Of a stretch of DNA of 64,000 bases, positions 44,620-57,179 are shown one piece after another. The stretch is from Filosporella fistucella. Lineage: Eukaryota; Ascomycota; Leotiomycetes; Helotiales. The stretch is from assembly GCA_030077755.1 (NCBI GenBank), contig JAQJZZ010000010.1, positions 434,001 through 498,000 of the forward strand. Reading direction: 5' to 3'. The notes below the pieces were generated by a model. The model ran no database searches, had not been told where the DNA came from, and saw only the letters and a program-made list of their open reading frames with translations. Within the stretch, counting starts at the first letter, position 1. The number at the start of each line of letters is the position of its first letter. Both the position numbers and the translations under genes were made by a program.

Positions 44620-46558
44620 TGTGAGGTCTGGAAATTTGAAGATGAGGCTTTGTAGACAATTCTGGTAGCAATTGATGGGTGAATTTGCAAGAAAAGTAAG
44701 GGTAAAGCTCGAGGTTACCCCACCATAAGTACACAAAAGATCATCATTTTTACCCCTCTATGATCCTTACAGAACTATGGCATCAGCCTCGTGGTATTGA
44801 CACCATCACCGACAATGAGCTTGGAAGCGGAGGTAATCACTATCACCGGCCGACATCACTTGACAAGACCTCTTGAACCTATCATGGTGAACGAATGAGC
44901 GGACAGAATTGAAGGATTAGCAAGCAATGAATGAAATAGTAAAAGATGCAGTCGAAGAAGAAATTATCAAGCTGTGGTGGCTTGAGATTCTGGCCATGTG
45001 GTAGTGAAAAAGACGATTTACAGTTTGATGCAGAATGATACAAAATTTCCTTGTCGTTGCGTGCGAGCGGTTTTGCAGCCTCTTTTCTCATATTGGCAAA
45101 ACTTCCAATCAGGTTCGCCGAATTCTTATCGCAAGTCTGGAATATATGCAGCTTGATGATCAGACCAAGACATCTGCATATCAATGATAGAACTCGATCA
45201 AGTCATCATGAATTAATTATTGAACTCTGATGATGAAGATTCAGTCATGTTGTAAAGGAGTGAAGTCGCCAGACCCAAGCGAAATGACGAAAAGAGCAAT
45301 ATCACGTGCTCGCCTCAGTTCGACAACGTCTCAACGTTCACCAACCTCCATCCAGCTCTATCAGAAGACTCCTTTGTTTGATTTTTCTGCTATAACTATG
45401 ACAGCTTCCACTATGGACTTGTCAGATGTCATGGCCTGTCTGACAAATTCGAGAGCATGAGAAACTGACTCTGATGCTGACGGTGCCGCGCCGCTTTTTT
45501 TTTTTAAACACGAACTGCTGTATTACATTCAACAAAACCACATGAATGCGCTATCTGATTTGAGATTCCTGGCTGATTGTCTCTCTGGACCTAAAATATA
45601 CGAGCTAGTCACGGATACTAACTCCGAGATGCAAAATTTCGCATGTTCGAGCCTGAATTCGGATTGCCCACAACCTCGGCTGTCTTGGAGATCCCAAGAT
45701 CCCAAGATTCGAAGCATTTCTCAATCACGAATGAAGCTTTGTCTTTTCGCAAGAGAGTGTATTCTCTGGGTTGTTGAACGCCTCCAAAGTGCCAGACATG
45801 TAGACAATCACAAGCGTGGGTGGTGAAGCAGCTTTCACAATCTAGATCCGCCTTCCAGCCTCTATCTCAACTTCTTATCATCTCCCTGCAATTACCAGCA
45901 AGATTACTGGTCAATCGCACGTCTGGGGAGCCGTGAACTAGTGTCGGGCATAAAACAGATCAAAAATGCTTCAATCGGAGCCCATTCTGGACTTCTCCCG
46001 ATGACGCGAAGCTTGTTGCAGAAGTCGCGATGTCTTGGCTCCGGTGGCATTGACGTCTTTTCCTAGTTTGGAGTGGATCAAGCTGATGCAAATTATGATG
46101 TGATAGGGTCGGGAGGTGGAATGAATTCCACCTCCTCCACACCCCCATCTCTCGGCAAGTTGCCCCTCTCTTCTTCCCTTGTCTCTCAAAAATCCGCCTG
46201 GATGGAAATATGAAGCGAGCTTGACACCGAAGCGACCCGGTGGCGCTCATTCACGCATATTACAGGGATGACCTGACAATCTCATCTCTGTCTTTCTTAT
46301 CTATGCTCCATCTGTTCATGTCAAATTCATGCTGATGAAATTTCAGCCGCTGATCACGTACGCTTCTGGACATCAGATGGAACCCCATCTCACTCTCATG
46401 AAGGTTTCCCCGATCCATGGAAGCGGGTTCATCATGCTTGCTTTTCTCCTACAGAGGTTATATAAGTAGTAGTACAAGCCCTATATCAAGCTTTCACCAA
46501 GCGCTCAAAGCATTTTCTTTCCACCTCTCCAACTCAAATTGGCCTCCAAGAAGCAACC
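44620..46558. other. Divergent intergenic region, TauD and transporter promoters
   Basis: Nearly 1.9 kb with no recognised gene. Contains ATCACGTGCTC at about 45301, a possible CACGTG site; such sites serve Cbf1-type sulfur regulators in yeast. A T-run lies at 45493-45507. Several small open frames have no motif. Confidence 0.45.
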
Positions 46559-48617
46559 ATGGCGACGGCATTGGCGAGAAAGATTGACCTCCGTGGTCAA
46601 CGAGGTGGTGTTGTTGACTCGGACACTTCACCTACCAGATCTTCAGATGATCTCACCGATTCCAAACTCGAAAAGTCTGCAGTCAAAAGTTCTGAAATCT
46701 ACACAGCTGCTCCACTTGGTGAACCTCATCAAGTTAAGCAATTTTGGTTCCAGCGTTCCAAGACCAGCTACGATCTTGATGCCATTGCAACACAACCTTC
46801 CGTTTTTGACGACCCTGATACAGCAAAAGAATATCAACCTCCCGCCAAGTGGGAGAACTTGCACCGATTTGACCCTTCCGAGCGATGGACCTGGCGGGAA
46901 GAGAACTCTCTCATCCGCAAGATCGATTTCAAGATCATGGTATTTCTCCTGCGAATCAGTAATGGAATATCTTTGACTCTTTCTAGGTATGGGCCTGTAT
47001 TATGTTCATGGCTCTAGAACTCGATCGTGCCAACATTCAGCAAGCTGTCACCGACAATTTCTTGAAAGAACTGCATATGACCACCAATGGTAAGGCAAGG
47101 CCCGGAGAATCATGACGAAAGCCATAATTGCTAATCTTTGAAAGACTTCAACTTGGGAAACACCGTCTTCAAACTTTCCTTTCTCTGTGCCGAACTACCT
47201 TCTCAGCTCGTCTCCAAGTGGCTGGGGCCCGACCGATGGATCCCGGCTCAAATGATGCTTTGGTCCATCGTCGCCTCTTGCCAATTCTGGTTGAATGGTA
47301 AACGAAGTTTCCTAGTCTGCCGTTCTCTACTTGGTATAATCCAAGGTGGTTTCATTCCGGATGTAAGCCTCACCTTCTCTGTTTTCCAACAGTCAACTGA
47401 CAAGGTTAGATCATTTTATACTTGTCCTACTTCTACAAGCATCATGAGCTCTCCATTCGGCTTTCTTTCTTCTGGACAGCTATGTCTATCGCCGATGTAC
47501 TAGCAGCTTTCCTGGCGTTTGGATTGCTTCATCTAAGAGGTTTACATCATTACTCTGGATGGCGGTGGCTTTTTCTCATTGAGGTAAGATACCTTCTATA
47601 CTCCAAACAAAAACCTATACTGACTGCCTTAGGGCCTCTTAACTCTCGTCATCGGCGGCGCCTCCTTCATTCTCATGCCCGCCAGCCCAACCCAAACAGC
47701 CAGCAAATTCCGCGGCAAAAAAGGCTGGTTCACCGAACGGTAAACCCCCTTTAATTCAAATCCCAACTTACTAATTCCGTCCAGCGAAGAAAAAATAATG
47801 GTCAACCGCATAATCCGCGAAGATCCCACCAAATCCGGAATGCACAACCGGCAACCCATCACCCCGAAACTCCTCTGGAAAAGCATATCCGATTATGATC
47901 TCTGGCCCTTGTATATCCTAGGTCTAATGTTCCAAATCCCTGAAACGACACCAACACAGTATCTCACTCAAACACTCAAAGGTCTAGGGTTCGATACTTT
48001 CAAGACGAATTTATTGGTTATTCCCTCCACTGTCGCGCACATGATAACCATGCTTGCGCTCACATATGTCGCTGAGATATGGGGCGAATTGACATTAACA
48101 GCTATGATTGGACAGATTTGGGCATTGCCATTCCTGGTATACATATATAAAGTCGATATCATGAAGATAAACAAATGGACTGCTTTCGGAATAATGAGTC
48201 TACTCCTCTCTTACCCATCTGGTACCTCTCCCTTTCCACCTCAATCAAAAACAGACCACTGACCAAACCCCAGCCCATCCAATCCAAGTAGCCTGGAACT
48301 CGCGCAACTCCAACGCGGTGCGCTCCCGCACCGTTTCCGCCGCCTTGTACAACATGTTTGTACAAGCATCCGGTATCATCGCCTCGAACGTATATCGTGC
48401 CGACGACGCACCAAGGTATAAGAGAGGTAATAGAGTGTTACTATCTATCGCGGTAGTGAATATTGGGTTGTATGTTGCGACGAAGGTGTATTATGTGGAG
48501 AGGAATAGGAGGAGGGAGAGGAGATGGAATGCTATGAGTGAGGAGGAGAGAGTGGAGTATTTGGCTACGACGACGGATGAGGGGAATAAGAGGTTGGATT
48601 TTAGGTTTGCGCATTAG
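46559..48617 (+). CDS. Dal5-type MFS anion transporter (possible sulfonate importer)
   Basis: A major-facilitator permease of the allantoate/anion:cation symporter group, plasma membrane. Start [16 protein letters not shown] at 46559, then a ~120-residue hydrophilic N-terminus up to the conserved KIDFKIMVW, where the first intron lies (about 46938-46986). The first segments follow: [19 protein letters not shown], later [20 protein letters not shown] (the Dal5 'Nxg.. ElPSql' block), [26 protein letters not shown] and [19 protein letters not shown]. Five or so introns in all. The C-terminal half has [22 protein letters not shown] and [23 protein letters not shown]. Yeast Soa1 of this family imports sulfonates and other sulfur compounds. 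The TauD gene beside it supports that role here, but this is inference from position. Confidence 0.9.
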
Positions 48618-48815
48618 ATTGAAAGGAGATGTGGGATGATATTTCTTTTGTGGGTGAGGGAGTTGAGAGTGTGTGGTGATTAGGTCGTAGATGGCGGGTG
48701 TTATGTACAGATCTATGTCCGCGTCTGAGGGGGTACACCTTAACTTTAGACAGTCTTTCCAAGAGTGGCAGAGATGATTCAAAAATTACAATCATATATT
48801 ACCCTCCATACCCAC

Positions 48816-50935
48816 TTACAACTCATCAATATGACCCAAAACCCACTGCAAATGCCTATAACTACTTCTCGGCTGAAACTGCGGCTGCATATGCCCACTC
48901 AGGTACGTCTCCGCCCACATCAACCCCCTCTCAAAATGCTGTACTCCCATCGTTCCCTGCGGATTCTCAAATCCAGCCGGATACCCATTATCCACAAACG
49001 CCTGCGCATACTGCAAATCAGGAAGCGTGATTACAATTGGAGTCGCGGGTTCAGATTGGAAACCGAGTTTTCCACCCCATGTCATGTTTTGGATGGCTAG
49101 AAGTGTACCTTCGGTGATGATGACCATGTCGAGAGCTGCGTTGGAGACGAGAACTCGGTTCGTGGCTTCGATTACTTGCGGGAGAACGTGTTGGATGGGG
49201 TCGAGAGAGAGGTCTCCTTCGTTTTCTGGACCGCCGCGGCCGAGGAAGACGGGACCGGAGCATTCGGACCAGGAGACGGATGTTGGGGCATGCATTGCTG
49301 CTTTGACGTCTGCGCGGTCGAAATACAGAGGTGTGAGAGAGGGATAGGAGTAGGCTAGATTTGTAGGGTAGCCAAGAGGATCTGTGGTAGTTAGTTAAGA
49401 GTGAGCAAGGAGTGAAGAGAATGTGCTAACCCGATGGCATTGGACACTGAGTATTGATTTCGTACGAGTTGAAACATGGATTGATTGGGAATGCAGCATT
49501 CGATGCAAGGCCATTGACATCGCAACCATCCGCTATCCCAGGAGAAGGTGGCTGAATACCTGACGCTGGATAAGTCAGATATTTCTTTCTGAAATCTGCA
49601 TATCCGCAGGTTTCGTCGAGAGCTTTCAATTGAGCAAGGTACGATGCGTTGAGGCCGATCATATTGTTGTTCTTTTCAACGTATGGGTAGGCAACCACTT
49701 CTTCTTGGACGTAGTCATAAGACCCGATACATGGATCATATACTAATGCACCTGCGACTAGTCAGTAGTGAAGTATTTAAGGGTACAAGACCTGAGTTTA
49801 CCTGAGAGATCAAAATGTTCTGTATCGTTCCTATCAAGCATAGCAGCAGAGATATACGGCACATATCGTCCAGCATATGACTCTCCAGTGACGTAAATCT
49901 TAAACTTTGAAATCCCGAAGATCTTCTGGAAATTCAAGAAGAAGTTTGCGAAATCTTGAGCAATCTCTTCTTCACTGGTTGCAGTCACATTTCCGATCGA
50001 GAATCCGGTGCCAACTGGCTGTTCCACCCAAAGCACATTTGTCAAGTTGACCCAACTATAATGATTGAATTGAGGTTCGTACATGCCCCAACTCCAGATG
50101 AAACGACCGTTCTCTTGGAAGAAGCCTTCCAGAGAACTGCAGCCAGGTCCACCATTCAACCAGATTGTAACTTCGTCCACTGGTGGGCCGTCTGTTGGTT
50201 GAAAGACGAAAAAGAGAGCTCGAGAGGGGTCTGCGGTATCGATTGGGATAAGTCCAGAGTACATTTCGCCGATATCATAGTTCACTTCTGGGAGAGAGGT
50301 GACTTGGTATGCTGTTCCTGTTAGTTGTATTTCGAAATGGAGAAGTCAGAGCAACTTACGCTTGGTATCTTTATTGAGAAATCGGAATCCATTTTCACCT
50401 CCACCAGGGCATTTAGTCGGCTCTGGCACAAAACAGCTGCATGCTGAGGAGACTTTAGAAGCAACAGCAGATTGCTGAGATGCTGCTGTCGATGGGCCGA
50501 CGCAATTCGCGGCCCAGGTTGCTGTACCGGTAGGAGCAAAGATTGCGGAGGGTTTAGCTGTCCAGGAGCTACAGAACGATTCGAGATCGCTCAGACTGGC
50601 AGTGAAATGTTTGTTGAATGCATTGACGCAATTGTTGCCTCCGCAGCTGGGACTGCTGTTGTTTAGTACAATAATGAATAATTTGAGAAGGGATCCTACG
50701 GAGCAGTTGGATTCGGAGCCGGGGCAGTCGTGCAGACAGACACAGATGAAGTGGGCGTGGCTCTCTTAATCACCGGCTGAGCTCTAGCTTCCACTCCATC
50801 TTCCGTTCTCTTCCTTAATTTACTATTATATCCCTTCGCCTTCGAGATATCGCTCAATCGGCCTGCTTCCACGGTCGAGAGCACAAGACAGACGACCAGA
50901 ACGGACAAGAAGATGCGCAGGAATTTGGAAGCCAT
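48816..50935 (-). CDS. Secreted S10 serine carboxypeptidase with an N-terminal Cys-rich module
   Basis: Removes C-terminal residues from peptides in acidic surroundings. Signal peptide [20 protein letters not shown] at 50935. After the first intron, residues ~80-155 form an extra Cys-rich module ([44 protein letters not shown]) of the type attached to many fungal secreted enzymes. The S10 domain follows: [31 protein letters not shown], the nucleophile elbow [14 protein letters not shown], the Asp region near [17 protein letters not shown], and [19 protein letters not shown] with the catalytic His. Five introns, for instance at about 50300-50360 and 50660-50699. All three catalytic blocks are intact. 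Length is about 640 residues, longer than simple family members because of the extra module. Confidence 0.92.
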
Positions 50936-53148
50936 CTTGAATCAGATGAGTGAGAAATCCGTGAACCATCCCCTCCATAAAACGGGCGACATTTCGATTT
51001 TAAAGCTTCTCCTTCCCCTGTTGACATGCACATATCCGTCATTTCCCAGATAGCTTCCTAGTTGCGATAAGCTTTCTATATGCTTGTACGCGGAGAACAA
51101 GCATTGATACGAGATAGAGGCACCTGGAAGAATTCAAATTGAATGCTATCGTGACCAGAGTACCGAAGAGGAAGGAGACTGATAAAGTTCTAGAACCAAT
51201 ATGGAAAGTGAAGATGCATGGAAATGCGCCGATTGGGAGAGTATAGTGGGGTGGTATGCCGCGTTCCTGGTGGAATCAGATGATCCTTGACGGGTAATCT
51301 CATCGTATGTTTAAAGTTCGCTGGTGCGAAGATTGGGATTTTATTTCCTGGTAAGCATCCCAGAAGTTGACCCGCTTGAATTGATATGGGTCGGTTCAAT
51401 TCCATGGGTAATAAGGATAACGTATATCAAGTATTTCCCGGGATCCAAGTTCATAAAAATACAATTGAAGATATATGCCAAGTTGAATTGCGGGTGGCTG
51501 ACCGTTGACGAACATGTTCAGGGCGAGGAAGCTTAAGGGTAAAGATAAGACAATTTGCGGGGGCCAAGACGGCTGGCGCTGGCAATAGTGGGGTGGAGGG
51601 AGGGTGGACGAAGTGGCTTGGATGTGGACTTGTGATGTGCAACAAGATTTATTTATCTCGTCATAATAGGGTCATGTTTCCTAGTAGCTTATCATCTCAT
51701 TTGCTGCTGAAAAGGCCAAGATTTCCGGCAGAATTTTCCCGAATCAAATTGAGAAAGATTTATGGTAAAGCAGGGGCATTTCCCATTTATATATTCCCCA
51801 TTCATAAAGCCGTTTGGCCTCAAACAAGATATGTAGAAACATTACTTAGCCGTCAACTCGCCCTTCAAAGATTTGCATATATTTCAACGACTCCAATCTC
51901 TCATAATAATTAATGCTAAGCAGTAATTTGGAAGGAGCTGTGTTATCGTTATCTGGGATAACTGCTCGTGAAGATATCACAACCTGATAAACAAGAATTT
52001 GCATTTGCCACAGCATAATTTCTAGTGTTCTTTCTGCACTCTTTCCATCGTGATCTAAAATGGTTCTTGCCACTTATCAATTATCGTTATCGGACTTATC
52101 CTTTCCCTGCTTGTGAATATCAGCTGATCATTGATACGGAGATGCTCATCTTCATAGTCAACTTTGGCGATGCTATAGAATTTCTTCCCTTTCAATGTCC
52201 ACTCCTTCTCCCTGAGAGAATCTATCTGAGCTGAGGAGAGACAAGATGGTAGTAGGAATATATTTCAAGTCAGCTGACGAGCTTCCAGCTGTGTTGGGAA
52301 TAAAGTCATCATGTATTATATAACAGGTGATAACGAGCATTTGGTTTACTTCTCATTTATATCTGTGTAGACCAGTTGGCTTCTCAGAATGCCTATAATT
52401 CTCCAAAGAAGTGAAATCCTTGAAGCTTGGTGAAAGAGCTTATCACGTGACTGCTTATTTCAACATAGTACCCATACCCCTTCCTGAGGTAAAATGATAG
52501 CTTCCAAAGCATTACTCCAAAGATACGCTCAGGAACTAGATACATTGCGACTCCTTTGCCAAGGTGAAAATTAGTCTTCTTCAAGACTCGCATATTCATC
52601 GCCAAGCCACGAGTCAATTCTTCTACCATTTCAGATACTTTCTGCTGATCATATTTTCTTATTTCACACACAAATACTTGGCAATATCACGACATCTTTC
52701 CCACATCATCCCCAGAATCACCCACGTGCTTTCTCATCTTCACGAACACGACACGAACACGGAATGTCAGAGTCGTACTTCCCGCTTACTACCATGTCAT
52801 GAGCTCTGTTCCAAATGGTCACTCGCTATTCTTCCACATTAGCACGTCAGCAAATCACGCATATCGTCCCTTGTAGCTATCCGCATTCGTTTGCATGAAC
52901 CAAGTCCGGCACTCAGAGAACTACATGTCGGCCTATTTGCCTTAATATATTAGATCTACGGGCTTTTCCCAGTTCCGCTTATGATCGTCTGCTGCATGGG
53001 ATTCATGCACGCTTGTCCTGTACCACAACTCGTAAGGAGTGGCTGGGATCACACAATGGAACCCTCTTTGGAGATCTCAGGACTGCCTTAAGTACCGCCG
53101 TTTCCCAGAAATGGAGGTGTAATATATTCATACAATTCCATCCTCAGT
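50936..53148. other. Long intergenic region, no gene seen
   Basis: Upstream regions of the carboxypeptidase and the haloperoxidase-like gene. Contains an ATCACGTGAC site at about 52443. Open frames at 51190-51405, 51593-51913 and 52393-52842 lack motifs. Confidence 0.45.
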
Positions 53149-54621
53149 ATGAAGTTCTCGGTTGCTATCACGGCTTTGGCTGCATGTTACGTTCGAGCTG
53201 CATATCCAGGAGACATCGTTCAATACTGGTCAGTTTCCCTATAAAAGTTTCGTTCATATGTTAAACCCATCAAGGGTCGATCAATCTGCTATTCTGGTCA
53301 ACGGAACCATCATCGGTGGTCTTCAATCACCTCCTTCAGGCTGGTTCGAAGCCATTGTGCAAGGTGCTGTCTACCTCGCCGCAATCGAGAGTAACGGCTC
53401 CTCGCTCGCCTTTCAACAACTCGCCATCTCTCATGCAGCACATGATACTCTCCTCTGGACCTTCCACGGTACTCGTCTACACGGAACTGTAAATGCAAAA
53501 CTAAAAGCTGTTCTCGGACCCATTGGACTAAACACTTCTTCTCCTGAAGCACTGAACGCTACCTCCATCGGCCGTAATGCAGCTCGGCATGCAATCACAG
53601 CTCGTGCTGATGATGGAATTAATAATTTCGTCGATTACGTAGTGCAACCAGCTTTACCAGGAATTTATCAACCTACTCCAGGCGGAAATTCAGTGCCTGA
53701 TACACCGCAAGCTCAATTCATCCGTCTTTTTGGAGGAGTAGGAGATGTGAAAAGGTTTAGAGCTCCTCCACCACCAGCAATCAGTTCTTCGATCTATGAA
53801 TCATATGTAACATTCGTGAAAGCTCAAGGCGAAAGAAACTCAACTGTGAGATCGAAATATGATACCGAAACTGCTTATTTCTGGAGAGAAAGTAGTCCTA
53901 TGTACTAGTTCCCCTATTTTCCTTGTCTCCTTCCTCTCACGAATTTCAATCCCGAAATCAAACATAAAAAATGTATATATCCTAACCACTCTCAGCGTCT
54001 GGAATCGTCTCGCCCACCAAATAATCGGCAACCGCTACAATCTCACACCGCTCCCCTCCGCCAAATTCTACGCCCAGCTAAACTTCGCTCTCGCCAACGC
54101 AGCCATCGCATCCTGGGACTCAAAATACTACTACAATGCCTGGCGACCCGTAACCGCTATCCGACTCAACACCACCTGGCTTCCTTCCGGCCATTCAGTT
54201 TATAATCCCAATTGGGAGCCTTTACTTACTCCTACGCCTAGCCATCAAGATTATCTAAGTACACATGCTACGTTTGGAGGCGCGGCTGGAGAAGTAATTA
54301 AGAGGTGGAATGGAGGGGATAGTGTGGATGTGTTGTTGAGTAGTAATGTGACGTTGGATAATGTGGGGGTTGTGACGAGACGGATTAGGAGTTTGAGTGC
54401 GGCTGTGAAGGAGAATGGGGATTCGAGGGTTTTTGGAGGGGTAAGAGATCCTATTCTCGATTTGTTCTTTTTAGAACCCTTTTCTGGGGGAAATGGGTAG
54501 AAGAGGAAGCTAATAGTTACAGATTCATTTTAATTTCTCCTCGGCAGTAGGAGCAGAGATTGGAAAATGGGTTGCCGAAGAGACTCTTGCCAAGTTTGAC
54601 GCGAAATGGTGGCAGTTCTAG
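53149..54621 (+). CDS. Secreted vanadium-haloperoxidase/PAP2-family enzyme
   Basis: The PAP2 fold with a vanadate- or phosphate-binding pocket. Start MKFSVAITALAACYVRAAYP at 53149 is a signal peptide. Three introns: about 53214-53276, 53905-54000 and 54440-54530. Each in-frame stop near 53230, 53906 and 54500 disappears on splicing. The pocket motifs are KYYYNAWRPVTAIR (first Lys/Arg), PSHQDYLSTHATFGGAAGEV (second, with the SxH pair) and, across the last intron, SRVFGGIHFNFSSAVGAEIG (third, Arg and the His that would bind vanadate). It ends at AKFDAKWWQF. The motifs fit the vanadium haloperoxidase-like branch better than the small acid phosphatases. Whether it oxidises halides or removes phosphate cannot be decided here. 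The next gene is another peroxidase. Confidence 0.88.
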
Positions 54622-55068
54622 ATGGGAGTGGTAATGTAATATGTGAGGCGGCACTGTTACGTATTAGTAAACCAGAGTAATGATAAACTTTTTTAAACCT
54701 TGTTATAGGTTTATTCATAAAGTACTTTGACGTATAAATAATTGGTTTTTTGATCGTGAGATGGTAGAAGAGAAGAAGCTCAACCATATGGTTTAGGCTA
54801 ACTTGATATTTAGATTCCTATAGCGATACCTTCAAGGTATTCAAACCTGTATATAATCGAAGAATTGTCATAATTACTTAAAAGAGCAGCAGGCTTACTT
54901 GACAGTGATATATCAAGTGTAAGAAGCATGGGTGGGGTTAAGTTGCGTCAAATATGCAAGCCGCTTATTGATGCCACCAAACTCTCGTGACTTAGTGAAC
55001 CCAACGAGATTCCAACATCACATCACTCGCCTCTCCAAACGACCGAATCCAACAACTGGCAAGCTTTG
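54622..55068. other. Intergenic between the two peroxidase-type genes
   Basis: AT-rich. Presumably terminator of the haloperoxidase-like gene and promoter of the DyP gene. No gene seen. Confidence 0.45.
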
Positions 55069-56235
55069 ATGAAAGTGTTCATTGGAATGACCGCATCAAA
55101 GATCCTCAGTACAATCTGCACCACACCTCGACCTCTGTCACGTATATCAGTAAAGTTTCTCGCCTCAACTCAACCTCCACAAGCCATTCGAGACTTTACG
55201 ACACGCAGCTTTCAGAGACCACTCACGCAATCACCTTCACAAAATCTAGCTTCCAACCTCCAGAACCTCCAGAAACTCCACACAAGAAACAGTACCATGT
55301 CTTCCCAGCCTATCACCGCCCCGCTCACAAAATCAGCTACCTTTCTAGTCCTCTCCATCAAAGACACCCCCGAATCTATCATCACAGTCCGCTCAGCTCT
55401 ATCCAACATCGCCTCGCTCTCCAAAAATATATCTATCCGTGATCTTAACGCTTCATTCACATGTACCGTCGGCATCGGCAGCAGAGTCTGGCCCTCTCTA
55501 TTTCGGCACATTCCCCCGCCAAAGGAGCTCCATCCGTTTCCCGAGATAAAAGGCAGGAAATATACTGCGGTATCTACGCCAGGAGATATATTACTCCATA
55601 TCCGTTCCGAGCGCCGTGATCTAAATTTCGAGTTTGAGAAACAGATTCTTGATATCCTAGGCGATGCCATCAAAGTCGAGGATGAAACAGTAGGGTTCCG
55701 GTATTTTGACGTGAGAGACCTACTTGGGTTCGTAGACGGGACTGCGAATCCAGTTGGTGAGGAGATTCCCGCATCGACGCTTGTCACAGAGGAAGATGAT
55801 GAAGGAGGGGTAGGAGGCTCATATATAGTAGTTCAGAAATACGTGCATGACATGAAAACCTGGAAGGGCCTCACAGCCGAGGGGCAAGAAAAAATTATTG
55901 GAAGGACGAAATGGGATAATATCGAATTAGAGGATGCGGCGGATGATAAGCAAAAAGCGCATAAACAGTTAGCTACGGTACAAGATGCAGATGGGACAGA
56001 GTATGATATCTTGAGAGATAATATGCCTTTTGGATCTCCGGGCAGTGGAGAGTTTGGAACGTATTTTATTGGGTATTCGAGAAGACTGTGGGTTATTGAG
56101 AAAATGTTGGAGAGGATGTTTATAGGTGTTCCGGAGGGCATGTATGATCGACTCTTGGATTATTCAAAGCCGTTGACGGGGACGACTTTTTTTGCTCCTT
56201 CTGCCGGGCTATTGGCGGTTTTGGGTGAGGATTGA
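55069..56235 (+). CDS. DyP-type heme peroxidase with an organelle-targeting-like N-terminus
   Basis: A dye-decolorising peroxidase: a heme enzyme that uses hydrogen peroxide to oxidise various substrates. Single exon, 388 residues from ATG 55069. The first ~75 residues are rich in Arg, Ser and Thr with hardly any acidic residues (MTASKILSTICTTPRPLSRI), which looks like a mitochondrial presequence. An internal ATG at 55297 (MSSQPITAP) would give a protein without it. The enzyme part has SIRDLNASFTCTVGIGSRVW, the distal GFVDGTANP (D at about residue 223, the GxxDG motif), YIVVQKYVHDMKTWKGL, a likely proximal His in KQKAHKQL, and ILRDNMPFG with GTYFIGYSRRLWVIEKMLERM. This arrangement fits the bacterial-like B class rather than the secreted fungal D class. 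Confidence 0.9.
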   Translation: MKVFIGMTASKILSTICTTPRPLSRISVKFLASTQPPQAIRDFTTRSFQRPLTQSPSQNLASNLQNLQKLHTRNSTMSSQPITAPLTKSATFLVLSIKDTPESIITVRSALSNIASLSKNISIRDLNASFTCTVGIGSRVWPSLFRHIPPPKELHPFPEIKGRKYTAVSTPGDILLHIRSERRDLNFEFEKQILDILGDAIKVEDETVGFRYFDVRDLLGFVDGTANPVGEEIPASTLVTEEDDEGGVGGSYIVVQKYVHDMKTWKGLTAEGQEKIIGRTKWDNIELEDAADDKQKAHKQLATVQDADGTEYDILRDNMPFGSPGSGEFGTYFIGYSRRLWVIEKMLERMFIGVPEGMYDRLLDYSKPLTGTTFFAPSAGLLAVLGED

Positions 56236-57179
56236 GATGTGCTCCTAGAGCTTAGGAGACGGATTCTGTAGATTAGGTAAAGGTTTATGAGCATTCAATA
56301 ATCCATATGGAATTATTCAGGGGTTGTCTTATTAATTCCAATGCATATATTCTTGTCTTAACATCACGAAATGGTTCACCCAAGACCTCTGTTGACGTCA
56401 AGTCTGCACTAATTGTAATATGCCATGAAAATAACCATATTTATTTCCAAGTACTAGCGAGGCTTTCTTCCTCGACTCTTTCTAGGCCATGACCTCCCTG
56501 TTCAAAGATATTTGGGGAAAGAGAGAGGAGAGTTCTAACAAGAAACGTCTTTCCGTTTCTGAAATAACATACTCAAAATCGTAGTCTCCTTCCTAGACTA
56601 TAATTTAGTAGACGAGGATCGAAACTTTCCAAAATAAAGCTTTTGGGTTTTACCATCTACTCAACATGATAAATCACAAAATCTAAACTTAGCGTGCATT
56701 CAGTCACTAGATTGTAGCTGTCGAAGTAATCATCTAGCTGAGTGACGGATACGGTGCTACAAACTAGCCGTTCATGAGCGAATGTCTGATATACAATATA
56801 GTCAGACGAGCTTTTTGCTCGAATCCTATTCCGCTTCAGATCTATTTCCCTCTCTTTTTTCTTGTGTAGAAAGTTAAGTTCGACGTCAAACACAAACATA
56901 CCTCTACGGCTCTCGGAGATCCGAAGATGTCCTATTTATTGCAGCAAAGTGGGATGGCGACGAAGTCCATCCCCACTTTTGACGCATAAGTGGTCAACAA
57001 AACTCGCCCGAGACTCGCGCGAGTTATCTAATCTCATACCCAGTTGATCTATGAATTGGTCTACATGCTCAAGGTATATAAATCTCATTCCCAAATCTCG
57101 AATCCCAAATTACATGTCATTTTCGAAATCCCAATTATATTGCTCCCCTCATTGATCTATACATCATCACTCCCACAAA
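56236..57179. other. Intergenic, no gene seen
   Basis: Lies between the DyP and PhyH genes. Contains only small open frames without motifs. The PhyH promoter should lie in its last part. Confidence 0.45.

Noticed and set aside
53905..54000. Apparent early stop splitting the haloperoxidase-like gene in two
   Set aside because: A normal ~95-bp intron joins the parts. The same holds for the stop near 54500, where a last intron reveals the missing GIHF motif.
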